This document shows, piece by piece, positions 7,910-16,708 of a stretch of 64,000 nt of DNA (position 1 is the stretch's first letter; the number at the start of each line of letters is the position of its first letter). Under the pieces are notes generated by a model that saw only the letters and a program-made list of their open reading frames with translations, was not told the DNA's origin and ran no database searches. A program made the position numbers and the translations under genes. The stretch spans positions 186,001-250,000 of the forward strand of contig NZ_JAJNDV010000003.1 in the NCBI RefSeq assembly GCF_021043375.1. The letters are read 5' to 3'. Source of the stretch: Sphingomonas sp. IC-56. Lineage in GTDB: Bacteria > Pseudomonadota > Alphaproteobacteria > Sphingomonadales > Sphingomonadaceae.

Positions 7910-8503
7910 TTATCCTCCCGCTGGATCGTAGAGGCAAGCGATCAGCGCGCGCACCCCGGCTCGGGTTTCTTCCAGCGTGCCGCCGGTGGGGATGACGAAA
8001 TCGGCGCGGGCGCGCTTTTCGGAGTCGGGCAATTGCCGGGCGAGGATGGCAGCGAGGCGTTCTGGCGTCATGCCCGGGCGGGCAAGGACGCGTTCGCGCT
8101 GGATCTCAGGCGGGGCCGAGACAACGGCGATCTTGTCGACGTTCTTCCAGCCGCCAGCCTCGAAGAGCAACGGCACGTCGAGGACGACCAGCGGGCGGTC
8201 ATAGTATAGCGCGAGGAAGCTTTCGCGTTCGTCGGCGACGGCGGGGTGGACGATCGCCTCCAGCCGGGCGAGCGCCTGTGGGTTGCCGAGCACGGCTTCG
8301 CCAAGGGCCGTGCGGTTCACGCCCTCCGCACCAGTGGTGTCGGGGAATTCGGCTTCGATCGCGGCAACGACCGCACCGCCGGGCCCCTGCAACTGGTGGA
8401 CAACGGCGTCTGCGTCGAACACCGGCACGCCTTCGTCGACGAACATGGCGGCAACGGTCGACTTGCCCATGCCGATCGACCCGGTGAGGCCCAGAATGAT
8501 CAT
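7910..8503 (-). CDS. coaE: Dephospho-CoA kinase
   Basis: CoaE catalyses the last step of coenzyme A synthesis, the ATP-dependent phosphorylation of dephospho-CoA. The 197-residue protein has the P-loop GSIGMGKST (residues 8-16) near its start and the family segment [15 protein letters not shown] that contacts the substrate. Its length is normal for the family. It sits between aroE and dnaQ in the leftward arm of the origin cluster, with gaps of only 10 and 7 bases. Confidence 0.95.
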   Translation of the reverse strand: MIILGLTGSIGMGKSTVAAMFVDEGVPVFDADAVVHQLQGPGGAVVAAIEAEFPDTTGAEGVNRTALGEAVLGNPQALARLEAIVHPAVADERESFLALYYDRPLVVLDVPLLFEAGGWKNVDKIAVVSAPPEIQRERVLARPGMTPERLAAILARQLPDSEKRARADFVIPTGGTLEETRAGVRALIACLYDPAGG

Positions 8504-8513
8504 CGGCGCACGA

Positions 8514-9323
8514 TCATGCGGTTAGCAATGTGCGCAGTTCGTCGTCGCGGTCGCGCGGCGGCTCGGCGCCGAAGAACATTTCGAACGCAAGTGCTGCCTG
8601 GCCGACCAACATCTCCAGCCCATCCACCGTGTCGAGTTCACGCTCCCGCGCCTGGGCGAGCAACGGGGTTTCGAGCGGGGCATAGACCGCGTCATAGACG
8701 ACGGCGTCTTCGGGCAGCGGCGACAAGTCGATGTCGAGCGGCGGCTGACCAACCATGCCGAGCGCGCTCGCGTTGACCACCAACCCGGCAGGCGGAAGCG
8801 GGCTGCCGAGCGGCACAGAGTCGCCCTTCAGCCCGAAGCGCGCAAGCAAGGCCGCGGCCTTGAGCACATTGCGGTTGAGGACAGTGACGCGGCCGATGCC
8901 GACGCGCGACAAGGCGAAGAGGATGGCGCGGGCAGCGCCGCCGGCGCCGATCACCACCGCATGCTGGCTTTCCAGCTCCAGCCCTGCGATCGGCGCATAG
9001 AAGCCGCCGGCATCGGTGTTGGTGCCGACCAGCACGCCATCTTCGCCGCGGATCACGGTGTTGATCGCGCCAATCGTATCGCGCACGCCGCCGCGATCCT
9101 CAACATGGTCGAGCGCGGCGATCTTGTGTGGAATGGTGATGTTGCAGCCGCGCCAGGCCGGATCGGCGGCACGCGTCGCGAAATAATCGGCAAGCCCTTC
9201 GGTTGTGACATGCGCCGCCCGATACTCCGCATCGATTCCCAGCGCCTTCAGCCAGAAGCCGTGGATCAGCGGCGACTTGGACTGCGCGATCGGATCCCCG
9301 ATCACTTCGGCATATGGCTTCAT
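8514..9323 (-). CDS. aroE: Shikimate dehydrogenase
   Basis: AroE reduces 3-dehydroshikimate with NADPH in the shikimate pathway to aromatic amino acids. The 269-residue protein has the shikimate-binding SKSPLIH motif (residues 15-21), the catalytic Lys/Asp region (NITIPHK and GTNTDAGGF), and the NADP-binding glycine loop GAGGAARA. The start at 9323 ([11 protein letters not shown]) was chosen because it begins at the conserved first strand and overlaps the maf stop by four bases; the open frame upstream is non-homologous. Confidence 0.95.
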   Translation of the reverse strand: MKPYAEVIGDPIAQSKSPLIHGFWLKALGIDAEYRAAHVTTEGLADYFATRAADPAWRGCNITIPHKIAALDHVEDRGGVRDTIGAINTVIRGEDGVLVGTNTDAGGFYAPIAGLELESQHAVVIGAGGAARAILFALSRVGIGRVTVLNRNVLKAAALLARFGLKGDSVPLGSPLPPAGLVVNASALGMVGQPPLDIDLSPLPEDAVVYDAVYAPLETPLLAQARERELDTVDGLEMLVGQAALAFEMFFGAEPPRDRDDELRTLLTA

Positions 9324-9919
9324 GACGTCAGCACTTTCCGGGTACGCAGATAATCGAGCAGCGGCAGCATGGGCATGCCGAGAATGGTGAAATGGCTGCC
9401 CTCCACCTTGGCGAACAGCTGCACGCCGGGACCTTCCATCCGATAGCAGCCGACACAGCCGCCAATCGCGGGCCATTCGGCGTCGAGATAGGATTGGATG
9501 AAGGCTTCCGAGAGGGTGCGGACATGCATGCGCGCGCGGTCGACATGCCGCCACACGGCGCGGCCCTGCTCGGCGATCACCGCTGCACTGTAGAGATCAT
9601 GGTGGCGGCCCGACATGGCGCGGAGGTGCTCGGCGGCATCCTCCCGGCTCACCGGCTTGTCGAGTAGGGTGCCATCGTCGAGCGCCACCACCGAGTCACC
9701 CCCCAGCACCAGCGCCTGAGGCACCAGCCGCGACACCTTGAGCGCCTTCAACTCGGCAAGCGCGTCGGCGAGGTCGCGGGGCGAGGTGCCAGCGGCGATC
9801 AGCGATTCCTTGGCGGTTGCCTCGTCCACCTGCGCGGCGACGGCTTCGTGCAGCACCCCGGCGGCGTCGAGCATCGCGCGGCGCGACGCGCTTTGCGAGG
9901 CGAGGACGAGGGTGGTCAT
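9320..9919 (-). CDS. maf: Maf family nucleotide pyrophosphatase
   Basis: Maf/YhdE proteins hydrolyse non-canonical or pyrimidine nucleoside triphosphates to limit misincorporation. The 199-residue protein begins with the diagnostic LASQSASRR motif and contains the catalytic aspartate context LGGDSVVALDD and the late ILGMPMLPLLDYL segment. The start at 9919 places the SQSxSR motif at its conserved position; the frame extends upstream inside ppsR. Both ends overlap neighbours by four bases (9320-9323 with aroE, 9916-9919 with ppsR), so ppsR-maf-aroE is translationally coupled. Confidence 0.94.
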   Translation of the reverse strand: MTTLVLASQSASRRAMLDAAGVLHEAVAAQVDEATAKESLIAAGTSPRDLADALAELKALKVSRLVPQALVLGGDSVVALDDGTLLDKPVSREDAAEHLRAMSGRHHDLYSAAVIAEQGRAVWRHVDRARMHVRTLSEAFIQSYLDAEWPAIGGCVGCYRMEGPGVQLFAKVEGSHFTILGMPMLPLLDYLRTRKVLTS

Positions 9920-10737
9920 GCGCCTTGCGCCTTCAACGCGCGCTCGTTGCACAGCTGGATGATCGCGGCGGCGGTTTCCTCGATCGAGCGGCGTGTGACG
10001 TCGATCACCGGCCACTCATTGTCAGCGAACATACGGCGGGCAAAGGCGATCTCGCGCTGCACCGAGTCCTGGTCGACATAGTCGGTTTCGGGGCTCTGGT
10101 TGAGCGACAGCAGGCGGTTGCGGCGGATCTGCACCAGCCGGTCCGCGCTGGTGGTGAGGCCCACGACCAGCGGGTGCTTAAGCGTGAACAGCTCGGGCGG
10201 GGGCGGCGATTCGACGACGATGGGGATGTTGGCGGTCTTGTAGCCGCGATTGGCGAGGTAGATCGACGTCGGCGTCTTGGACGATCGCGATACGCCGGCC
10301 AAGACGATGTCGCACTCCTCCCAATCCTCGGCACCGATGCCGTCGTCATGCGCCATGGTGAACTGGATCGCATCGACGCGGGCGAAATAGGCCGCGTCGA
10401 GGCTGTGCTGGCGCCCCGGCCGCGCCTTGGCTTCCTGGCCGAGCAGGCCGGAAAGCGCGTGGCTGACCGGATCGAGCGGGGCGATCGCCGGCAGGCCCAT
10501 CGCCCGGCAACGGGTTTCCAGCGTGCGGCGGATTTCGCTGTTCACCAGGGTGAAGATCACCAGCCCGGGATTTTGCGCGATTTCCTGAAGGATGCGCTCA
10601 AGATGCGCTTCGGAGCGCACCATCGGCCAGAAGTGGCGCAGCGTTTCCACGTCGTCGAACTGGGCGAGCGCCGCCTTGGCGATGTTTTCCAGGGTCTCGC
10701 CGGTAGAATCCGACAGCAGATGGAGGTGCAGCTTCAT
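9916..10737 (-). CDS. PEP synthase / pyruvate phosphate dikinase regulatory protein (PPSR, DUF299)
   Basis: This bifunctional kinase/pyrophosphorylase uses ADP to phosphorylate, and phosphate to reactivate, either PEP synthase or pyruvate phosphate dikinase. The 273-residue protein shows the family features: N-terminal HLLSDSTGETLENIAKA and the P-loop-like GVSRSSKT at residues 148-155. The target enzyme is not in the window, so PEP synthase and PPDK regulation cannot be told apart. It is the first gene left of the origin; the corresponding gene borders the origin in Caulobacter and other alphaproteobacteria. Its start codon lies at the edge of the oriC gap. Confidence 0.93.
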   Translation of the reverse strand: MKLHLHLLSDSTGETLENIAKAALAQFDDVETLRHFWPMVRSEAHLERILQEIAQNPGLVIFTLVNSEIRRTLETRCRAMGLPAIAPLDPVSHALSGLLGQEAKARPGRQHSLDAAYFARVDAIQFTMAHDDGIGAEDWEECDIVLAGVSRSSKTPTSIYLANRGYKTANIPIVVESPPPPELFTLKHPLVVGLTTSADRLVQIRRNRLLSLNQSPETDYVDQDSVQREIAFARRMFADNEWPVIDVTRRSIEETAAAIIQLCNERALKAQGA

Positions 10738-11144
10738 CTAGGTGGATCGATCCGTGGATAACATGGCTGACAACCGCTAGCGCAACCACCGCCCGCGGCC
10801 AAGCGCACCAGATCCGAGGACTCGGCTGGTGATTCTTCCACAACCCCGTCCCCAACCCCGTGTTCCGATCCACAGCCTGTGGAAAGCGGGGAGCGTTTAT
10901 CCGAATCCCGGCTGAATCGCGGGCGGCGCAGAGTCAAACTGTGGGAAAGCCATGGGCGGAATCGCAATGCCCAGCTTCCACGCGCCAACAGACTCCAACA
11001 ATCCTAAGATTCTTCTCTGAGTCTTTGTTGGAATGCGGATCGCGATGAGTCCGGTTCGGGCGATGGGTGTGATCGAGAGGTTTGGGAATCGGGTCCGGAA
11101 CCGCCTTTCCCGCGCCGGTGGATACTGGCAGAGAGCAGCCGATC
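10738..11144. other. Putative chromosomal replication origin (oriC)
   Basis: This 407-base gap divides ppsR, transcribed left, from hemE, transcribed right, the arrangement of the Caulobacter-type origin. It contains 11 GANTC motifs, beginning at 10819, 10831, 10903, 10914, 10931, 10959, 10991, 11008, 11019, 11047 and 11086; hemE itself has none in 1,044 bases. A DnaA-box match with one mismatch lies at 10753-10761 (CGTGGATAA, reverse of TTATCCACG); weaker two-mismatch boxes are at 10834, 10866, 10879, 10897, 10940 and 11117. The segment 10988-11035 is locally A/T-rich and carries the inverted repeat TCCAACAA/TTGTTGGA (10994-11001 and 11025-11032), a candidate unwinding element. No gene is seen. 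Origin function is inferred from synteny and motifs. Confidence 0.8.
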
Positions 11145-12188
11145 ATGGCCGACCATTTCTCCCCCAAACCGCTCCTCGCCACGCTTCAGGGCCAGCGCCA
11201 GGCGGTCCCGCCGATCTGGCTGATGCGCCAGGCCGGGCGCTATCTGCCCGAATATCGCGCGCTGCGGGCCGAGAAGGGCGGGTTTCTGGCGCTTGCGATG
11301 GATCCCGAGGCGGCGGCCGAGATCACACTGCAACCGATCCGACGCTTCGGCATGGATGGGGCGATCCTGTTCTCCGACATCCTGATCGTACCGATGGCGC
11401 TGGGGCAGGATTTGTGGTTCGAAACCGGCGAAGGACCGCGGCTGGCGCCCAAGGTGCAGGCGAAGGACGTGCTGGACGGGCTTCAGGACACGCCTCAGGC
11501 GCTGGAGCCGGTCTATGGCACCGTGCGGCGGGTGGCAGGGCTGTTGCCGTTCCAGACCACCTTCCTGGGCTTTGCCGGCAGTCCCTGGACGGTCGCGACC
11601 TACATGATCAACGGTCAGGGCAGCCGCGAGCAGGCCGAGGCGCGACGGCTGGCTTATGGTGATCCGGGGCTGATGCAGGCGCTGGTCGATCGCATCGCCG
11701 ACTGCACGATTGAGTATCTGCTCGGCCAGATAGAGGCTGGCGTAGAGGCGGTGCAGCTGTTCGACAGCTGGTCGGGCAGCCTGTCGCCGGCGCAGTTCGA
11801 GCGTTGGGTGATCGCCCCGACCGCCAGGATCATCGCCGCGCTGCACGACCGTGCGCCCGGTGTGCCGGTGATCGGCTTCCCCAAGGGGGCGGGCGGCAAG
11901 CTGCCGGCTTATGCGCGGGAAGTCGGCGCGGACGCGATTGGGGTGGATGAGACCGTCGATCCGGTCTGGGCGAACGCGTCGCTGCCCAAAGGCATGCCGG
12001 TGCAGGGCAATCTCGATCCGCTCGCGCTGATCGCGGGCGGGGAGACGCTGACCCAGGCGGTGGATCGCATCCTGGGCGCGTTCGCCGATCGGCCGCATGT
12101 GTTCAACCTGGGCCATGGCATCCTGCCCGACACGCCGATCGCGCATGTCGAGCAGCTGCTGGCCCATGTTCGGGGAACCGGCGCATGA
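11145..12188 (+). CDS. hemE: Uroporphyrinogen decarboxylase
   Basis: HemE removes four carboxyl groups from uroporphyrinogen III to give coproporphyrinogen III in haem synthesis. The 347-residue protein has the conserved N-terminal substrate loop PPIWLMRQAGRYLPEYR, the FSDILIVP motif with the catalytic aspartate region, and the late NLGHGILP segment. The start at 11145 is the usual position before the first helix; an ATG at 11082 would add a non-homologous extension reaching into the origin. It overlaps hemJ by four bases, and is the first gene right of oriC, as in Caulobacter. Confidence 0.96.
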   Translation: MADHFSPKPLLATLQGQRQAVPPIWLMRQAGRYLPEYRALRAEKGGFLALAMDPEAAAEITLQPIRRFGMDGAILFSDILIVPMALGQDLWFETGEGPRLAPKVQAKDVLDGLQDTPQALEPVYGTVRRVAGLLPFQTTFLGFAGSPWTVATYMINGQGSREQAEARRLAYGDPGLMQALVDRIADCTIEYLLGQIEAGVEAVQLFDSWSGSLSPAQFERWVIAPTARIIAALHDRAPGVPVIGFPKGAGGKLPAYAREVGADAIGVDETVDPVWANASLPKGMPVQGNLDPLALIAGGETLTQAVDRILGAFADRPHVFNLGHGILPDTPIAHVEQLLAHVRGTGA

Positions 12189-12637
12189 CCGGGTTCCTGG
12201 GCAATGCCTATCTGTGGGTGAAGGCGTTTCACGTCATTTTCGTGATCTTCTGGATGGCCGGATTATTCCTGCTGCCGCGCTATCTGGTGCATCATCAGGA
12301 GGCGCTGGGCAGCCCCCAAGCCGCCGATTGGGTGAAGCGCGAGACGATGCTGCGGCGGATGATCCTGACCCCATCGATGATCATCGTGTGGCTGCTGGGC
12401 GCGACGCTTGCGGTCAATCTGGGGCTGTTCGACGGACAGCCGGGGCTTGGCTGGCTCCATGCCAAGCTGCTGCTGGTGGTGCTGCTGAGCGGCTTTCATG
12501 GCTGGAGTGTTGGCTATGCCCGCAAGCTGGCGGCGGGGGAGCGGCGCATCGCCACCCGGCGGCTGCGGATGCTCAACGAAGTGCCTGCGCTTGCCGCGGT
12601 GCTGATCGTGATCCTGGCAGTGGTGAAGCCATTCTAA
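12185..12637 (+). CDS. hemJ: Protoporphyrinogen IX oxidase HemJ (CopD-like)
   Basis: HemJ is the membrane protoporphyrinogen oxidase used by many alphaproteobacteria and cyanobacteria in place of HemG or HemY. The 150-residue protein has four predicted membrane helices and the conserved early histidine His16 in VKAFHVIFVIFWMAGLF, as well as the LHAKLLLV segment of the third helix. It is translationally coupled to hemE (overlap 12185-12188), so two steps of haem synthesis are expressed together. Neither hemG nor hemY is seen in the window. Confidence 0.93.
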   Translation: MTGFLGNAYLWVKAFHVIFVIFWMAGLFLLPRYLVHHQEALGSPQAADWVKRETMLRRMILTPSMIIVWLLGATLAVNLGLFDGQPGLGWLHAKLLLVVLLSGFHGWSVGYARKLAAGERRIATRRLRMLNEVPALAAVLIVILAVVKPF

Positions 12638-12823
12638 CAAAGTTGCGCGCAAACGGCGCGAAAAGCTTGATTCGCTGCGCCGTTCGCGGTTGACTTGGGG
12701 AAAGGCCGCTCCTAATTCGCCGGGGTGTCCGGGATCTCCGGGCAACCTCCCTCCAGCATCGATTTTCGTGCGCATTCCGCCGACCGACGCTCTCCCCAAA
12801 GCTTCCAAGCACCCGGACTCTCC

Positions 12824-14080
<1,257 letters not shown>

Positions 14081-14086
14081 TCGCGA

Positions 14087-14111
14087 GGCCGGGCAAATGC
14101 CCGGCCTTTTT
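14087..14111 (+). terminator. Intrinsic terminator of rho
   Basis: A perfect 8-base-pair stem, GGCCGGGC / GCCCGGCC, with an AAAT loop, is followed by five T residues. It begins six bases after the rho stop codon. It is the best intrinsic terminator in the window, which makes sense for a gene whose product would otherwise be needed to end its own transcript. Confidence 0.9.
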
Positions 14112-14124
14112 CGTTGAACGCCGT

Positions 14125-14224
14125 GTTCCCCGGCGCAGGCCCGGGCCCAGTTGCTACGGACGTTTGAAGCGTAGCGGGCGCTTCGACGACCTCCGCAGCT
14201 GGGCCCCGGCCTGCGCCGGGGAAC
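14125..14224. repeat. Palindromic repeat, family A
   Basis: Left arm GTTCCCCGGCGCAGGC and right arm GGCCTGCGCCGGGGAAC pair over about 25 bases each. It lies 13 bases after the rho terminator and directly before a family B copy. The A-then-B order is shared with the pair at 1206-1423. Confidence 0.85.
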
Positions 14225-14250
14225 TGCTGTCTCCGGCTTGCTTCCACCTT

Positions 14251-14333
14251 CGTCACCCCCGCCTTGAGCCGGGGTCCCGCTACCTTGCCCGCAAGAAGAA
14301 GAAGCGGGATCCCGGCTCGAGGCCGGGATGACG
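14251..14333. repeat. Palindromic repeat, family B
   Basis: An imperfect palindrome with arms CGTCACCCCCGCCTTGAGCC and GGCTCGAGGCCGGGATGACG and an AGAAGAAG loop tract. With the family A copy it fills most of the 376-base gap between rho and the TerC-like gene; the remaining 120 bases hold the terC promoter candidate and nothing else that I recognise. Confidence 0.85.
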
Positions 14334-14422
14334 GAGGAAGGGGGCGCTGTGCTCCGATTGATCGTGATACAGGCCACGTGGCCTTCACCCGCGGAACCGG
14401 TCTGCTGCCCTCTGCGTACCCC

Positions 14423-14450
14423 TTGCCTGGGCCGCAATGCACGCTAGGGC
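14423..14450 (+). promoter_or_regulatory. Candidate promoter of the TerC-like gene
   Basis: TTGCCT (14423-14428), a 16-base spacer and TAGGGC (14445-14450) resemble a vegetative alphaproteobacterial promoter. The -10 box ends six bases before the ATG at 14457, so transcription would begin at or next to the start codon and no Shine-Dalgarno sequence would be present in the mRNA. Confidence 0.4.
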
Positions 14451-14456
14451 TAGCAC

Positions 14457-15191
14457 ATGATCGATCTCATCCTATCCGCCGCTGCGTCCGCCGCAGGAGG
14501 TATCGGGTCTCCGCTGGAGATCTGGGACCACATCGTCGCCGACTTCTCGAACATCAGCGATCCGAAAGTGCTGGCTGCGTTCGGATCGGTGCTGATGATC
14601 GATCTGGTGCTGGCCGGCGACAATGCGATCGTGGTCGGCGCGCTGGCAGCGGGGCTTCCGGCCGCTGAGCGCAAGAAGGTCATCCTTATCGGCATCGGCG
14701 CGGCGCTGGTGCTGCGCATCATCTTCGCGCTGCTGGTCAGTTGGCTGATGGGCATTGTCGGGCTGATCTTCGCTGGCGGGCTCTTGCTGCTGTGGGTCAG
14801 CTGGAAGTTCTGGCGCGAAATTCGCCATGGCGCCGGCGATAGCCATGGCTCCGAAGAGATTGAAGGGGACGAGCGTTCGGGCCTGAAATCGGCGCGCAGC
14901 TTCGCGGGCGCAGCCTGGGCGGTCGCGGTTGCCGACGTGTCGATGAGCCTGGACAATGTGCTGGCGGTCGCAGGGGCCGCACGCGAGCATCCCGGCATCC
15001 TGGTGGTCGGCCTGTTGCTGTCGGTCGCACTGATGGGACTGGCGGCGAACTTCATCGCCAAGCTGATCGACCGTCACCGCTGGATTGCCTATATCGGCCT
15101 GGCGGTGATCGTGTTCGTTGCCGGCAAGATGATCTACGAAGGCTGGGTCGGAACCCCTGGCACGTTGGGGATCACCAGCTTCTTCAACTGA
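14457..15191 (+). CDS. TerC family integral membrane protein (YjbE/YkoY type)
   Basis: A 244-residue polytopic membrane protein of the TerC superfamily. It has about seven predicted helices in two homologous halves, each with an intramembrane acidic motif: DLVLAGDNAIVV in the first half and DVSMSLDNVLAVAG in the second. Family members related to YkoY/YceF have been linked to manganese export that metallates secreted proteins; TerC itself is tied to tellurite resistance. No ter operon is present, so a metal-ion role is more likely than tellurite resistance, but this is inference. A central hydrophilic loop (EIRHGAGDSHGSEEIEGD) separates the halves. Confidence 0.88.
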   Translation: MIDLILSAAASAAGGIGSPLEIWDHIVADFSNISDPKVLAAFGSVLMIDLVLAGDNAIVVGALAAGLPAAERKKVILIGIGAALVLRIIFALLVSWLMGIVGLIFAGGLLLLWVSWKFWREIRHGAGDSHGSEEIEGDERSGLKSARSFAGAAWAVAVADVSMSLDNVLAVAGAAREHPGILVVGLLLSVALMGLAANFIAKLIDRHRWIAYIGLAVIVFVAGKMIYEGWVGTPGTLGITSFFN

Positions 15192-15214
15192 CCGCTAGCG
15201 GCAGCAGAATAAGA

Positions 15215-15248
15215 GGGGCGGGGCTCAATCGAGCCGCCGCCCCTTTTT
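15215..15248. terminator. Terminator between terC-like and dienelactone hydrolase genes
   Basis: GGGGCGG-GGCTC, loop AATC, GAGCC-GCCGCCCC makes a 12-pair stem with one bulged base, followed by five T residues on the plus strand. It lies in the 61-base convergent gap, so it should stop the TerC-like transcript; on the minus strand the A-rich flank CTCTTATTCTG is a weaker tail. Confidence 0.8.
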
Positions 15249-15252
15249 CATA

Positions 15253-15948
15253 TCAGCCGAGATGCTGCGCGAAGAATTCGGCGGTGCGCTTGTCGGCAAG
15301 CTGCGCTGCCGCTTCCGAGCGACGCTTGCCCATCTCGGCGGCGAAGCCATGATCCTCACCCGGATAGTCGAAGATCGTCACCTTGGGGTGATCGTCCAGC
15401 CCTTCATGCATCTTGGCCTGGATGTCGGGGGTGACGAAATGATCGGCGCCCGCCACGTGGAGCAGCACCGGCTTGGCGATGGCGTTCTTCTCGCCCAACA
15501 GATTGTCGATGCTGACACCATAATAGCCGACGCTGGCGTCGCTGTCGGTCCGTGCCGCGGCCATGAAGGCGAGGCGTCCGCCCAGGCAATAGCCGACCAC
15601 GCCCACCTTGCCGCCGCCGATCCGCGCCCGCGCGGTCTTGATTGCCGCTTCGATGTCCTCGATCCCCTTGTTCTGGTCGAATTGATCCATCAGCTTCAGC
15701 GCCTGCTGGAACTCAGGCTCGACATCGGGATCAAGGACGACGCCCGGCTGAATGCGCCAGAACAGATCGGGTGCGATCGCCAGATAGCCCTGCGCCGCCC
15801 AGCCGTCGCACTTCTTGGCGATCCCAGGGTTCACGCCGAAGATTTCCTGGATGACGACGATCGCCGCGCGCGGCGTACCCTGTGGCTCGGCGACATAGGC
15901 GTTGAAGCTGCCGCTTCCGTCAGTCGCGGGGATGCTGGTGTCGGTCAT
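15253..15948 (-). CDS. Dienelactone hydrolase family protein
   Basis: A 231-residue cytosolic alpha/beta hydrolase of the dienelactone hydrolase family. The Cys-Asp-His triad can be placed at Cys121 (GYCLGG), Asp169 (AGADHFV) and His200 (GEDHGFA), and the early glutamate of IQEIFGVN that supports the cysteine nucleophile is also present. True dienelactone hydrolase acts in chlorocatechol breakdown; no such genes are nearby, so the substrate is open. Its ATG overlaps the ogt stop codon by four bases (15945-15948), so it is probably expressed with the alkyltransferase. Confidence 0.88.
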   Translation of the reverse strand: MTDTSIPATDGSGSFNAYVAEPQGTPRAAIVVIQEIFGVNPGIAKKCDGWAAQGYLAIAPDLFWRIQPGVVLDPDVEPEFQQALKLMDQFDQNKGIEDIEAAIKTARARIGGGKVGVVGYCLGGRLAFMAAARTDSDASVGYYGVSIDNLLGEKNAIAKPVLLHVAGADHFVTPDIQAKMHEGLDDHPKVTIFDYPGEDHGFAAEMGKRRSEAAAQLADKRTAEFFAQHLG

Positions 15949-16430
15949 AACATGGTCCTTTTCGCAAAGCGCCGCTCATGCTCGAGCAGCCAGGATTTGG
16001 TGGTGGGTCCTTCACCCGCCGAATAGTGGCCGAGCGTGCCGCCGCTTCCGACGATGCGGTGGCAGGGGACGATCAGCGGGAACGGGTTGCGCGCGCAGAG
16101 CTGGCCGATGGCCCGAGCGCTGGAGCCGAGCCGCTGCGCAAGCGCACCATAGCTCAGCGTCTCGCCAAAGCCGACGGCGACAAGGCCCTGGCGCAGCGTG
16201 TCGCCGCGCGCCGTGGGGGCAGGGGTGAGCGGTATGTCGAAGTCCTGCCGCTCGCCGGCGAACCATTGCGCGATCTGCTCGGCTGCGATGCGCACCGGCG
16301 CCGCGGTTCCGGAACGGGGCGCCGCCTCGCCGTCGAAGCGCAAGGCGGTAAGCGCCTGATCGTCGCCCTCGATGCGGATCACGCCGATGGGCGTTGCGAT
16401 CAGGGCGTGGTCACGCGCATACATGGCCAT
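15945..16430 (-). CDS. ogt: Methylated-DNA-[protein]-cysteine S-methyltransferase
   Basis: This suicide repair enzyme transfers methyl groups from O6-methylguanine to its own cysteine. The 161-residue protein has the acceptor motif IVPCHRIV with Cys123, the preceding NPFPL segment, and the helix-turn-helix/arginine-finger region SARAIGQLCARNP. The length fits the single-domain Ogt type with a divergent N-terminal domain; there is no Ada-like regulatory domain. Two in-frame ATGs (16430 and 16424) are possible starts. It is divergent from the DUF6489 gene with a 46-base gap. Confidence 0.92.
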   Translation of the reverse strand: MAMYARDHALIATPIGVIRIEGDDQALTALRFDGEAAPRSGTAAPVRIAAEQIAQWFAGERQDFDIPLTPAPTARGDTLRQGLVAVGFGETLSYGALAQRLGSSARAIGQLCARNPFPLIVPCHRIVGSGGTLGHYSAGEGPTTKSWLLEHERRFAKRTML

Positions 16431-16476
16431 GACCTAGCAGCCGCGCCCGCGCGCGCTCAAGCGGAGAGAAAGCCCC

Positions 16477-16707
16477 ATGAAGATCAACGTCGAAGTCGAT
16501 TGCACGCCAGAGGAGGCGCGCCGGGCGATGGGGCTGCCCGACCTGTCGCCGGTGCATGAGCGCTATGTCCAGCTGATGGTGCAGGCGGTCGACAAGCAGG
16601 GTTCGCCCGAGGCGTTGGAGGCGATGATCCGCAGCTGGGCGCCGATGGGGGAAGCGGGGATGAGCTTCTGGAGGACGATGTTCGAGGGCGGCAAGACCGG
16701 CGGCTGA
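16477..16707 (+). CDS. DUF6489 family protein
   Basis: A 76-residue acidic protein of the DUF6489 family, of unknown function, which I know as a frequent companion of mnmE in sphingomonads. It begins MKINVEVDCTPEEARRAMG and ends in a tryptophan-rich amphipathic helix (MSFWRTMFEGG). The pattern of a helix after TPEEAR and a second helix with AWAPMG-like residues resembles phasin-like or apolipoprotein-like proteins, but I would not assign a function. A good ribosome site (GGAGAG) lies eight bases before the ATG. mnmE begins two bases after its stop region. Confidence 0.82.
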   Translation: MKINVEVDCTPEEARRAMGLPDLSPVHERYVQLMVQAVDKQGSPEALEAMIRSWAPMGEAGMSFWRTMFEGGKTGG

Positions 16708-16708
16708 G

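Noticed and set aside
14384-14395. CCACGTGG palindrome before the TerC-like gene
   Set aside because: The flanks GG/CC do not match the parS consensus (GTT...AAC), and nothing else supports a regulatory role.
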